Assembly (NCBI GenBank): GCA_963210315.1
Contig: OY723237.1
Span: 1,798,001-1,862,000, forward strand
DNA: 64,000 bases
Source: Rhynchopus euleeides
Lineage: Eukaryota > Euglenozoa > Diplonemea > Diplonemida > Diplonemidae
Direction of reading: 5' to 3'
Positions 51,207-61,231 of this stretch are shown here, in pieces. Within the stretch, counting starts at the first letter, position 1. Each line of letters begins with the position of its first letter. Below the pieces are notes generated by a model that was given only the letters and a program-made list of their open reading frames with translations, searched no databases and was not told the DNA's origin. A program made the translations under genes and the position numbers.

Positions 51207-52784
51207 GTACATCGGGGGATTCGCTAGATTCGGTGCAGAGCCTATACCGGGCTGGCCCTATCCGCCTCCTTCTGCGAAGCTACGACTACGCTTCCGCCTG
51301 GGCTGACCATCGATTCACATCTTCCCCTCGAGCAAGCTACGAGGGAGTCATATCGGAGGCTACACCAACCGTGCTGCACCTTGACGCACTCCTTCGAGAT
51401 TTCCCTGATCTCCGGGACAACTTCCAGTGGTTTTGCGATCCTGCATTCTTGAAGCGACAGGTCGATGTGTCGATGCAACCACGTCCCGGACCCATGAACA
51501 TGAAGATCCTGCCGCACGTGGAACGGTTGGATGTCTTGGGGATTACGGAGAAACTCCCGAAGGCTGTGTCATCCTCTGCCTGGTATCAGGGTGTGTTCTG
51601 TGTTCCGAAGAAGGCACCGGGCACATTGCGTTTCATCATGTCATGCTGTGTGATAAATCGGGCTCTCGATATGTCGACCCTTCCCCGCTGCATCCTCCCC
51701 TCATACGACGAAATCCTCAGGGTGGTGTTTAGCGGAACGCTGGTGTTGCAGTTCGACTTTAAGAGTTTCTTCTTTCAGTTCGGATTGCCGCAGGAGGTGC
51801 GCCACCTATTTGCCTTCCGGGCTAGGAACTTGCACCGGCGAATGACTCGCCTCCCGATGGGATACTCGCCGGCACCCCAAGCGGCTCAGGCACTGACTCT
51901 GAAGTTGGTGCGGATGGCTTGCGATGTATCACACACGAAAGGGATTGCCTGGATTGACAACGCGATATTCAGTGGGAATAGTCTACAGCTGGCGGAAGTT
52001 CACAGGGTGTTCACATCGACCTGCGCCAAGTATAACATCTGCATCGGAGCTCAGGAAGCCCCAGCTGCGTATACGACCCTGCTGGGAATCGAGGTGGATC
52101 TACGACAACGACGCTGGCGGATGGATCCGTCGTGGGTGGCGAAGACATTGCCGGCGGCACAACTTCTCCTGTTACAACATGCTGCGCCTCTGCGATTGTG
52201 GTGGCGTCTTTGTGGTGCTCTGCTCTGGCGATTCCATGCGCTACGCCTCTCGTTATATGGGGCATTGCCCATTCTCACCTGGATGTCAACAACGTCTCGG
52301 TGCGGGATTGCATGGGACGAGAACTACCCAATGGAGCAGACCACACGGGTAGCTTTACGATGCCAGACTGACTCGCTGTCAGAGAACGCGTGGCGCTCCT
52401 GGGTCACGGTAACACGGCCTGTGGTCCAGGTTGTTTGTGATGCCAGCCTTACAGGCTGGGCAGTCGTGCTGGAGGACATGAATTCACCACGGGAAGTTCT
52501 GGGGTGATCTTGCATCAGCGACCATCTTTAGAAAGGAGCTGTTTGCTGCCTACAAGGCGGTTAAATGTGTGTGCAACAGGCCCCGTTGGAAGGGGCATTC
52601 CATCATGCTTTACAGCGACAACCAAGCTGTGATTGGTGCGATCAAGAAGGGCATCACGCATGTTGAGGGTTGCCAATACTGGCTGGATCTGATCCGGTTC
52701 CAGCTCGAGGATCACGAGTGCGAGGTCCGACCTGAATATGTTCCGACGGCTGAGAATGTCGCCGATCAATACACGAGGCTGTGA
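51207..52784 (+). pseudogene. Reverse transcriptase-RNase H of element C, split by a frame break near 52500
   Basis: RT about 51360-52110 in the frame of 50312: FCVPKKAPGTLRFIMSC, LQFDFKSFFFQFGL, RLPMGYSPAPQAAQ and the catalytic IAWIDN (about 51945-51962), again a D-N variant box. RNase H starts VVQVVCDASLTGWAVVLEDM in this frame, which stops at 52505-52507. The remainder (ELFAAYKAV, LYSDNQAVIGAIKKG, YVPTAENVADQYTRL) is in another frame ending at 52784. The 3' 130 bp including the RNase H C-terminus are present again at 54768-54899. Confidence 0.8.
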
Positions 52785-52837
52785 GCCTTACAGCAGTAAA
52801 AGAAAAAGGGAGGGGGGTGAGTACCTAAAAAGAATGA

Positions 52838-52877
52838 CCGTTCGTACAAACAAAGAACGCAACTCCAAGTCTTTTTT
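52838..52877 (+). repeat. B1 arm of split direct repeats, element C
   Basis: CCGTTCGTACAAACAAAGAA through AACTCCAAGTCTTTTTT; same as 52953-52992. Confidence 0.9.
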
Positions 52878-52969
52878 GTCAGAACAACGCGTTTTTCCAA
52901 CTAAAAAGACTCGTGGCAGCGTTCGGTATCTGCACACATGCACAAGCAGGCACCGTTCGTACAAACAAA
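52878..52969 (+). repeat. A2 arm of split direct repeats, element C
   Basis: Identical to A1 at 48813-48904; its last 17 bases overlap B2. Confidence 0.9.
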
Positions 52970-52992
52970 GAACGCAACTCCAAGTCTTTTTT
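52953..52992 (+). repeat. B2 arm of split direct repeats, element C
   Basis: Identical to B1; followed by unrelated sequence starting CATGAAATTGG, which marks the right end of element C. Confidence 0.88.
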
Positions 52993-53069
52993 TCATGAAA
53001 TTGGCAGGCTGTATCCTGACACCAAAATCTGGTTTTTCCGGTGGCGAAAAAATTTTCTCGACCCTCGAT

Positions 53070-53240
53070 TTTGCCAGAATTTTTTTTGAACGATTTTTGA
53101 ACGATTTTTGGCCGTGCTCGTAGCATTCCCCGTTGAGGGGGTCGCTATTTCGTGTTCTCCTGGCCGCACGGAGGCATTGCCTTACGTCGCCTCTTCCTCT
53201 TTTCCTTTGGTGGTGTGTTGGTCTGGCACAGAGGGCGGGT
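53070..53240 (-). mobile_element. 5'-truncated 3' end of the non-LTR family, minus strand
   Basis: Reverse complement of the 3' UTR at 14926-15078: the CGCCCTCTG box, GGAAAAGAGGAAGAGGCGAC, GCACGGCC and the AAAAATCGTTC tail are all present in the same order. Confidence 0.85.
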
Positions 53241-53484
53241 TTTTTTTTTCCCTCTTGTGTCCCATGCCTTGTTTGCAGTGATCGCATTGTTGGCCATCCT
53301 TGCTGTAGTTCGGCATGCCGCCCTTCCCACCTTCCCCCACCCCCTCCCCGGCGATTTTGCTCTCCGTGTGGTTTGGTGGTACTGGTGAGCCATCTGGGGA
53401 AAGAACCTTGACAATCCCGGGCCGGCAGTACGTTCGTCACCCCCACGGGCTCGGCCGGTTTCTAAACCTTTAGGCAATCTACGT

Positions 53485-53536
53485 CCGCAGGCCAAGAACC
53501 CGGTGTGCAGATGCACGTTGGGAGCCCCCTGAAGTC
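53485..53536 (+). repeat. 52-bp direct repeat, copy 1
   Basis: CCGCAGGCCAAGAACCCGGT through GGGAGCCCCCTGAAGTC; copy 2 at 53601-53652 differs at two or three positions. Confidence 0.9.
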
Positions 53537-53600
53537 CGCACACGCCCTCTCTGAGTAGTCCCCGACCAAGCGCTGGCCTCTCTGACCGACTACCATGCCG

Positions 53601-53652
53601 CCGCAGGCCAAGAACCCGGTGTGCCGAAGCACGTTGGGAGCCCCCTGAAGTC
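53601..53652 (+). repeat. 52-bp direct repeat, copy 2
   Basis: Second copy, 116 bp downstream of the first; conserved CACGTTGGGAGCCCCCTGAA core. Confidence 0.9.
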
Positions 53653-54767
53653 AACACAGCACCCCGCCAGTGGCTCCAGCTGTCCCTCCCCATGTCAGAG
53701 TTGACGGAAAAAGGCGGACCCTCTTTTGTCCCAGTGCTCCGTGCTATGCACTGGGACCCCGTTGCCCAGGCGGACCAGCCTGGGGGAGCCCTCGGGGTGT
53801 GGGGTTGAGTTTTACGACTTCCCTAGGTCTTAGGTAGTTTAAGGTCGTGCCCAGGACCTGGGGGCTCGGCGGGGATTTTTTACCCCTCAATTTTTTTCGG
53901 CGCCCTTCGGGCGCCGAAACCTCAACCCGCTCGGTCAGTCATGCCCTGCCCCGCCCTTCTGGAACCTCCGCCCCAACGCGTACTTGCCGTTGCCAAATTG
54001 CCCGAACGAGGTCTTCCTCTGCATTATTTTGTCCGTCTGGATGACCTGAATGTCATCAAATGAAGCCCGCAGCGGAAACTGAGAGGCCGGACTCCAAATA
54101 TCCTCGCATACTTGAGGACATCATCGAGCAAGTCTTGCGGGGAAGTGTAAACCATAAACAACCAAAGTGTACGTGACTGTTAGCAACTTCTTGACGGAAC
54201 TGGCGAAGCATAGTCTTCAACGTCGTCCACTGCGCAACCAGAGCGTCCTCCTGTGCCTGCCTTTGACACAGTCGTGAACTCCAAAAGAGGACACAAATTT
54301 CGCTGTCGATGTATCGACCAGCTTGGCCTGCTGTGCGTTCGGGGCTTTGAGAAATAGTTGAAAAGAAATCTGACCTCCAGGGAAACTCGGACTTTTTTCT
54401 CCCCAGCCAAAAATCCCGTGGCGAAAATATTTTTTTTCGCCAAGCTGATTTCCAGAAATATTTTTTTTTGGGAGAAAAATTTTTTTTTCGCCACGGGGGA
54501 TATCCACTGGAAATTGGACCTACAACATCGTTGCAGGGTCCTTTTCCTTGGGTAAAATTACGCATTTTCACGTGCTTCTACTGGTCGTAGAGGCCCTGGA
54601 TGGTATACAATGTACCCCAGGGATGCCTAGGGTACGTTTTTCACCCGAAAAACACCCGAAATGGGGGATAGTTGCCCAATTTTTGACATTTTTTCATGAA
54701 ATTGGGGCTTTTACCCCACATGGGCGAATCCCCCATTTTTCACAGTTTTTTCAGCTTTCAGTTTTTT
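53653..54767. other. Unassigned region with hairpins
   Basis: No gene recognised. A hairpin CGGCGCCCTTCGGGCGCCG is at about 53898-53916. T- and A-rich runs with GCGAAAATATTTTTTTTCGC-like inverted motifs occur near 54420-54490. Confidence 0.45.
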
Positions 54768-54899
54768 CGGCTGAGAATGTCGCCGATCAATACACGAGGC
54801 TGTGAGCCTTACAGCAGTAAAAGAAAAAGGGAGGGGGGTGAGTACCTAAAAAGAATGACCGTTCGTACAAACAAAGAACGCAACTCCAAGTCTTTTTTT
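54768..54899 (+). mobile_element. Solo 3' fragment of element C family
   Basis: CGGCTGAGAATGTCGCCGAT to AACTCCAAGTCTTTTTTT, identical over about 130 bp to 52749-52877 (RNase H C-terminus plus B1). There is no A2-B2 after it; a MITE-like element begins at 54900. Confidence 0.85.
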
Positions 54900-55236
54900 A
54901 CTACCGTATACGTAAATATTTTGGAACGTAAATATTATGGAACGTAAATATTTTGGAACGCTGGTGGGTTGGCGTTCCAGATTTTTTTCGTTCCATAATA
55001 TTTACAGGGCTTTCTGCGACTCGGGGACTTGGACCAGGTGATCGGACGGCATACAGAGTCCCTGACGGGACCTACTCGTGCACTTTTCGTGCGATTCCTG
55101 AGGCAAGCCATCCTCACCACCGAGTCCCCAACTGGCCCTGTAAATATTTTGGAACGTAAATATTATGGAACGGACCGGGCAAAAATGGGCCCGTTCCATA
55201 ATATTTACGTTCCATAATATTTACGTATACGGTAGT
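54900..55236. mobile_element. MITE-like element, ACTACCGTATACGTAAAT terminal inverted repeats
   Basis: 337 bp. Left end ACTACCGTATACGTAAATAT plus two or three TTTTGGAACGTAAATA units; right end is the exact complement (ATTTACGTATACGGTAGT). Its interior has no ORF of note. Confidence 0.85.
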
Positions 55237-55240
55237 TACG

Positions 55241-55427
55241 AGCGACGAGGCGTAGCGAAGTCGCGAAGAAGGAAAACGTACGACTGAAGCTTTTTGGATT
55301 AGCACTTCACAGGCCTCAACACAGCCTTGAGACAGCAAGTGCGCTCAACAAAAAGTAGTCCGGAACTGTTCTCCCACAGTTGCTGGACAGGGCGTCTACA
55401 ATAAAGCGAAAGGAGTACGATTTTGCC
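55241..55427 (+). repeat. Dispersed repeat copy (same family as 39686 and 48258)
   Basis: CGAGGCGTAGCGAAGTCGCG, CGTACGACTGAAGCTT, GTGCGCTCAACAAAAAGTAG, GGAACTGTTCTCCCACAGTT and GCGAAAGGAGTACGATTT in the same order as the other copies. The AACTGT/ACAGTT arms can form a hairpin. Confidence 0.75.
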
Positions 55428-56332
55428 GAGTTCCGAGTGACGTATCGTATTGAAGTCGCAAGGTAACACACGCTCAACCAAAAGCGCGCGTGGTGCTGTT
55501 TTTATAAACAGCTGCTGGTTAGGGTGTCTCCTTCTCTAAACCAAGAACCGGGTGCGCTACATTCAGAACAGGAGGTTAGTCGCACTCTTTTGCTGACAGC
55601 TGCCTCCCCATAAGAATGTAAGGCCGGAAAGCCAGGATTCCCGCTTCAGAGGCCCTCGAAAAGCCGGCCTGAACCACACCCACACCCGCCGACAGTGCAG
55701 ATCGCCACTCTGCTATTGATGATCACCACCTCACCACACACGATCCGCCTGGTTTTGTTTATAGCGCAGGGCATCGTATCGAATCAATTTGAAACTCACT
55801 TGAAATCTGCGGCGTACCAAAGGAATCCAAGCAATGCTGCCTGCCGCTTCACCACACACTCTCAGGTTTTCGGGGCCTCGCCGGGCTCTCAGGTTTTCGG
55901 CCCCTCCACTGCGCAGACTACCCCACCCCCCTTCCCACATCACACACACACACACACACTCGAAGAGTACGCGTCGAAACCGGTGTCACGTCGTGTTGGG
56001 GAATCCTTCGGGAGTGCGATACTGAAGGGGAGGTGCTACTGCCCGTGCAGGGCGACACCGCCTTAAAACTTGATAACCACACACACACACACTCCTGGGC
56101 TATGATCCGCGCAGGATCTCCCCACACAAAACGTGGTCACCACACACACACACACGCCCAACAGGACATCAGTAGAAAGCAGCTGACCCCTCCCCCAGGC
56201 CGTGCAGGGGGGGTACGAAGCAGGGGGCGGGAGCCTCAAGGCCGCTACACACACAGAGGCCGCCGAGGGGTCGACTTTTGTTGGGGGGGAGGCAGGGGCT
56301 CTGCTGCCAGGGGCGGGGCCAGGGGGGACAAC
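55428..56332. other. Intergenic upstream of the acyltransferase
   Basis: CA/GT repeats at 55942-55960, 56078-56092 and 56140-56155. A tract ending CTGCTGCCAGGGGCGGGGCC and then CCAG lies 20-30 bp before the ATG at 56333 and is a plausible trans-splice acceptor region. No gene recognised. Confidence 0.45.
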
Positions 56333-58577
56333 ATGTCGACGCCATCAACCCCGAATGGCGAGGCCCTGGCGCCTTCGACGGAATGCCTGAGTCCCAGGTC
56401 GCGGAAGCTGGTGGAGAAGTCTCAGCTGTCGCTCGAGCTGCACTTCTCCGACCAGAAGGTGCAGAGCCAGAAGAAGATTGTGCGGATGCAGGCCAAATCT
56501 GAGGACCTCCCCGTGTCGTACCGGGTGATCCGCTGGATGTTCCACGCGACTGTCGACATCTTCTACCACTACACGGAGGTGGTGGGGCAGGAGAACTTGC
56601 CCCCTCCCGGCAACGCCGCAATCCTGTGCCCCAACCACGGAAACTCGCTCACCGATGCCGTTGTGTGCGTCTCGCAGACCCCCCGCATGGTGAGGCTGAC
56701 GGCGAAGGACACACTTTTCAAGATTCCATTCTTCGGGCTCTTCGTCCGCAACGTCGGGACAGTCCCCCTGCAGCGCGGTGACGAGCACAAGGAGGGCGTC
56801 GACAACTCGGCGGCTGTGACGCAGCTGAATGAGGAGCTCCTCAAGGGGCAGATGGTGTGCCTGTTCCCGGAGGGCCGGTCGCGGTTCCACTGGAAGGTTG
56901 ACGAGATCAAATATGGGGTGGCGACCATTGCGTACAACACGCTGATGACTGCGAGCGATCGTGGCAACAAAGACTTCAACCTGTCGATCTGCCCCTCCGC
57001 ATTCAACTACCTCAACCGCGAGAAGTTCAGGAGTGGCCTGGTCGTGGAGTACGGTCCACCCATCATGCTCACGCCGAAGGACGACCTGATGCGTCTCCCG
57101 AAGAGGGAGGCCGTGCAGAAGATCTCGGAGCAGGTGCAGGACCTGATGAGCCTGTCGGCATACCACGCCGAGGATTGGAACACGCTGCGTATCGCTCACA
57201 CCGCGCGGAACATCTTCGCACCTCTCGGGGCCAAGATGACCATCGTGGAGTTCGTCAACCGGACGAAGTACTGGGCAAACGCGCTCGCGGTGAATGACCC
57301 CGCTGACCCCACGCTGCGCGAGGATCTCACAGCATACCAGGATGCCATCGAGCAGGTCCATCTGAAGGACCAGCGCATCTCCCGCCCGCCCGGCTCCCCC
57401 GTGTGGCTGGTGTGGTCGATGTTCATCCGCCTGGTCCAGATCGTCATCCTCGCGGTGCCCGCTCTGGTTGGGGCGATCCTCTGGGGCCCCATCTTCTACC
57501 TCTGCAAGAAGAACGAATACTCTGTGATGAAGCGGACGAAGAAGCCCACCCACGTCGACGAGGTTGCCCAATACAAGATGATGACCGGCGTCGTGATGCT
57601 CCCCCCGCTGATCTTCTTCTTTGCCTTCGTCGTCTGCTGGCAGTTCCTGTCCTCCTGGGCGATGCTGCTGGTGGTGTACCCCTGCGTTGCTGGGTACATG
57701 TGGATGTCCATCCGCGTCATCGAGGACCTCATCTCCTCGCTGCGCTCCCTCCGCTCCCTCAACACGCTGCTGATGCTGCCGAGCGACGATCTGGTCCGCC
57801 TCCAGGAGTATGTTTGCTGAGGGTGGGGTGGGGTGGGTTGATGCGATGGCCCTGCCTTGTGTGTGAAAACAATTCTCACGGCGTCTATACGTCTATCCTG
57901 TTTGCACTTCCGCATGAGGCATGGCCTGTGTGTGTGTGTGAGGCTGTGAGGCTGCGAAGCCTGCGGAGCTTGGCTTCTCTGGGGGTGGTGGTGTTGTGTT
58001 GTGTTGTGTTGTGTCGAGAGATCACTACTAGCCAGGCCCTGCGAGAGCTCCTGTTTGTTTGCCGCGGTGCCCACACCACCGCCACACGCAGGGTGCGCAA
58101 CGGCCTGGTCCCCCGCATCATGGCCCGCGCCAAGCTGTGCGGTGACCTGAAACCGCCGCAGGTCAACAAGACGGACTTCTTCTTCGAAGTCATCTCGAAG
58201 TTCGACCCCCGCCGCCGCCGGAAGAAGGACTGGAATGAGGTGCTTCGGTATGCCTGCTGCTGCTGCTGTTGATATGGGAGGGCCACTCGATTGGGACAAA
58301 ACTGAACCCGCCACACATTGTTTCGCCATGTGCCAGAGGTGGGGGCTTCGCTCCCTCCTCTGTGACACCAGAAGCCTTCTCCTTTCGGATGGGAGTGTGC
58401 TGGTCGGCACATCAATGACACCCGGACACCACCATTGTCACCACCACCGCCCCTTCCACCAGGCTGTACGAGGTCCTCCCCGTGGACTACAAGGCGATCG
58501 AGCGGGTGCGCTCCAGCAGCGTTGGCTCGCTTGATGTGCCGCCGGAGATCTCTGGCGAGACAAAGAAGGACAAGTAG
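56333..58577 (+). CDS. GPAT/PlsC-type glycerolipid acyltransferase, exons 56333-57807, 58032-58247, 58463-58577
   Basis: Likely transfers an acyl group to glycerol-3-phosphate or a related lysolipid at the ER membrane. Exon 1: block I CPNHGNSLTDAV (His and Asp of the acyltransferase box), block II RNVGTVPLQRGD, block III LFPEGRSRF, and a later YGPPIML; this pattern resembles the yeast Gpt2/Sct1 and bacterial GPAT-like branch. Two hydrophobic hairpins follow near 57415-57510 and 57590-57720. Unspliced, the frame ends at 57820 with LQEYVC. Splicing GTATGT (57808) to CTACTAG (58031), then GTATGC (58248) to CCACCAG (58462) keeps one frame, adding a basic segment (FDPRRRRKKDWNEVL) and an acidic tail ending SGETKKDK. 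The result is 601 residues. Both introns are phase 2 and about 220 bp. Family is sure; substrate is inferred and exon joins lack RNA support. Confidence 0.88.
57808..58031 (+). other. Intron 1 of the acyltransferase gene (224 bp)
   Basis: GTATGT donor, TAG acceptor after ATCACTACTAG; phase 2. Contains in-frame stops and GT-rich repeats. Confidence 0.72.
58248..58462 (+). other. Intron 2 of the acyltransferase gene (215 bp)
   Basis: GTATGC donor followed by CTG repeats, pyrimidine-rich 3' end CCCCTTCCACCAG; phase 2. Confidence 0.75.
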
Positions 58578-60079
58578 AACCAGATGTCTCGAAGCGTCCT
58601 GCAGAGGCCTACATCCAGGACCCACACCGGTTCGCGAGCCTGACGGTGCCTCGAGCAACCCGCCTCTTGGACCCCCCCTCCTGAGGAAGGGGGCTGCGGC
58701 CTGTCTGGGCATGTCGGTTCGCGAGCCGTGTGATAACCACCGCCCCCCCCCCCCCCCCCGCCCCCCCCCAGCAGCCTTTTTGTGGATGACTTGCCAATGC
58801 TGGAACCGCATGCAGCTCTGCTGCTTGTAGGAAAAGAAATCCGCAGGCGCGGTGAGTGCGTCCAAATTCCCCACCCCATCCCCACCATCCCCGTTTTTTC
58901 ACACACAACAAGAAGAAAGCTTGTCACAGTGAAAAAGATAGTTGGCAGCGCTTTGGGTGACAAACACAATCTACCTTGCCTTGTTGCTATGACTGTGCGC
59001 ACACTCACACCAACCTTCATCAGGCAAAACACGTGGGAGGCCTTCACTCTGTGCCACTGTGTGTCAAACTGTGTCACTCTGCAGCCAGTGTTGTGAGGCG
59101 GCTCACCATTCATCACTTCTCTGCATTTCTGAGCGAAGGCCCCCCGTGAGGTTTGTTCACCCGGGTTTGGCGCACAAACAACGCCTTATCTTTTTTTGTC
59201 AGAGATCTCTCAGACAGTCTGGTTTGGAATGTCAGAACCATCCCCTTTGTGTTATTTTTTTTTGCGCGCGCAACGTGAAGCTGGTTCAGCGCTCTCTGTG
59301 AGTCTTTCATCTCGAGGAGAAAAGCAATGTTTCACCCGCGGAGGACCGCTATGGGGATATCTGAAGTGCCAGATTTCTCTCTGATCTTCCTTCTGGGCGT
59401 AATGGCGTTATAGCGTATCAGTTCTCGTGCAGCGGTCTTTCGTGGGCTTTCTGTACGATGCGGGTCCGCTAATCCAACATAGCCGACGGGGGCCCTCGCT
59501 ACCAGGTGTGGCTGAGTGAGAGAAAGTGAGCCACGGCCCACTTCTCCTCACTGACTGACGACCTGTGACGGGCTGTGACTGGTAGCGAGGGCCCCCAACG
59601 TATTGGCGGGAATTTCGTAGGGACCCCCACCCTCTCGGCCTGTGTATCTCTTCAACAGAGCTCGGCTTTTGCGCGTCAAAAAAAGGTGACCAAGGTATTC
59701 TGCCTCCACACCCAGTCTCGGCGTGCTTGTTGCGCAGAAAAAAGAATCCCCCCCGCCCCCTGCCCCCACCCCACCTTCGCTCGGATGGCTGGAGGCCAAT
59801 ACCAGCCATCCTCGTGTATCAACACATATTTTTTGTGCGTCCCGCTCAACAAGAGCTTCGTTCGGAGTTGTTTTTAACAGTTGCTGGGACAGGGGGGGCG
59901 AGAGGGGGGGGGGGGTAGGGGGGGTCAAATGGGGGTGACAAACACGATTTTTCAAAAAACCGGCGCAGAGGCCCCAAAGCCCCCGTAAACCCTCCAAACC
60001 CCCCCAGATCGGTCCGGAAACCCATCGAACCCCACTTTTCCACCATTCCGGGCACCTCAGGTGCCCGAATTGGGGTACC
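58578..60079. other. Intergenic, repeats only
   Basis: Poly-C at 58743-58770. A TTGTTCACCCGGGTTTGGCG repeat (59154-59200) matches the left flank of element C. A stretch at 59425-59480 resembles 33889-33948. A hairpin element lies at 59488-59596. Near 59835-59890 a segment (GCTCAACAAG ... AACAGTTGCTGGGACAGGG) resembles the 3' part of the dispersed repeat. No gene recognised. Confidence 0.5.
59488..59596. repeat. Miniature hairpin element with GGGGGCCCTCGCTACCA ends
   Basis: 17-bp perfect inverted ends (59488-59504 and 59580-59596) around a 75-bp loop; related in style to 37398 and 41130. Confidence 0.8.
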
Positions 60080-60275
60080 TAAATTTTGTGCCACCGTTTG
60101 GTACCGGACAGTGCCACTGTGTGGGAGGTTGGAAAAGAAAATGCCCCAACACACCACATCTGAGGGTTGCAATGCATGTTGCTTGCCAACCACGTCATCC
60201 GGTGGGTGTCAGGCGCTATGTAGGTGGCATGAGCCAGGTCTTCGATGTGTTCTGGCTTGTATATGTACCTCCCTG
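60080..60275. repeat. Inverted duplication, left arm
   Basis: About 195 bp, nearly the exact reverse complement of 60690-60892. The right arm in + direction reads an open segment (GRYIYKPELIEDLANATYIA); neither arm matches a family I know. Confidence 0.85.
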
Positions 60276-60689
60276 CCTGCGGCACAGGCACTGCCTTTGT
60301 CCCCCACACCAGCCACAGAGAGCGTATTGTACTCGGTCCACGGTTGCTGATTCATTGTGATGCGTTGTATTCTCGAGTGAACGTCACACACTAGTGGCAC
60401 CACCACCCGCCATCCGAGAGCTGTATTGACTTTGCGCCCTTCCGTTGCATTCACCTCGCCACGCATATTGCACTGTTCAGTACCAGTGCTCTTGGGTCAG
60501 GCAAAGTAGACCGCAGCAACTACCAATTCTGGCACAATGGGTACCACGACAGCGCACTTCGTGTGTTCCCGGAATGTACAGCTCGTGTTGCAACAGTCGT
60601 TGTCAACACATCCCGGTTGTGGAGCACTGCTGCACAGGAATCACACGACCATCTGGACTTGTTCCGTACCTACAGGCAGCCTCCCGGTG

Positions 60690-60892
60690 CATGGTGGCAG
60701 GGAGGTACATATACAAGCCAGAACTCATCGAAGACCTGGCTAATGCCACCTACATAGCGCCTGACACCCACCGGATGACGTGGTTGGCAAGCAACATGCA
60801 TTGCAACCCTCAGATGTGGTGTGTTGGGGCATTTTCTTTTCCAACCTCCCACACAGTGGCACTGTCCGGTACCAAACGGTGGCACAAAATTC
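60690..60892. repeat. Inverted duplication, right arm
   Basis: Reverse complement of the left arm with few substitutions (for example GCTAATGCC against GGCATGAGC at the matching place). The loop between arms is about 415 bp. Confidence 0.85.
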
Positions 60893-60893
60893 A

Positions 60894-61231
60894 TTAAAGA
60901 TTTATCTTTAATGTTTTTACTGTACCCCCGCTCCCGAGCCCCCACACGCGCGCGCGCGCGAGCCGATCCCTCCTGCTTGCCTACGTTACATAGGGGGTCT
61001 CCGTTGGTACTCTGCTGGGGTAGCATGAAAAATGTGATTTGCTATTTTAAAACGCATGGTGCGGACATGTGGAGTGTAGGGGATCGCCTGTTTTTGGACA
61101 TCTGAGTTCACGGTGACCATTCTCCATCCAACTAAAAGTTCTAGTAATTGTTAAAATGGCAAACAGAAAAACCGGTTTTTTTGGTCATTTTTGGCCTTTT
61201 GGCTGGTTGGCGAGGATCTTTAATGGGCGGA
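60894..61231 (+). repeat. Direct duplication, copy 1 (AAAGATTTATCTTTAATG ... ATCTTTAATGGGCGGAGATC)
   Basis: Shares long blocks with 63122-63440: CTTTAATGTTTTTACTGTAC, TTGCCTACGTTACATAGGGG, TTCACGGTGACCATTCTCCA, AATGGCAAACAGAAAAACCG. Its last block ATCTTTAATGGGCGGAGATC recurs at 63669. Overall similarity is lower in between, so the duplication is older than the 1.38-kb one. Confidence 0.85.

Larger units (their letters stand above)
48813..52993 (+). mobile_element. VIPER/DIRS-like retrotransposon, copy C, with split direct repeats
   Basis: A1 (48813-48904) equals A2 (52878-52969), 92 bp each. B1 (52838-52877) equals B2 (52953-52992), 40 bp each. The order A1, ORFs, B1-A2-B2 is the split-direct-repeat layout of tyrosine-recombinase retroelements. 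The 17-mer CCGTTCGTACAAACAAA ends A1 and A2 and begins B1 and B2. Inside are ORF1, recombinase and RT/RNase H, with frame breaks near 49020, 50640 and 52500. Its proteins differ strongly from copy B, so it is a separate family. Confidence 0.88.
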
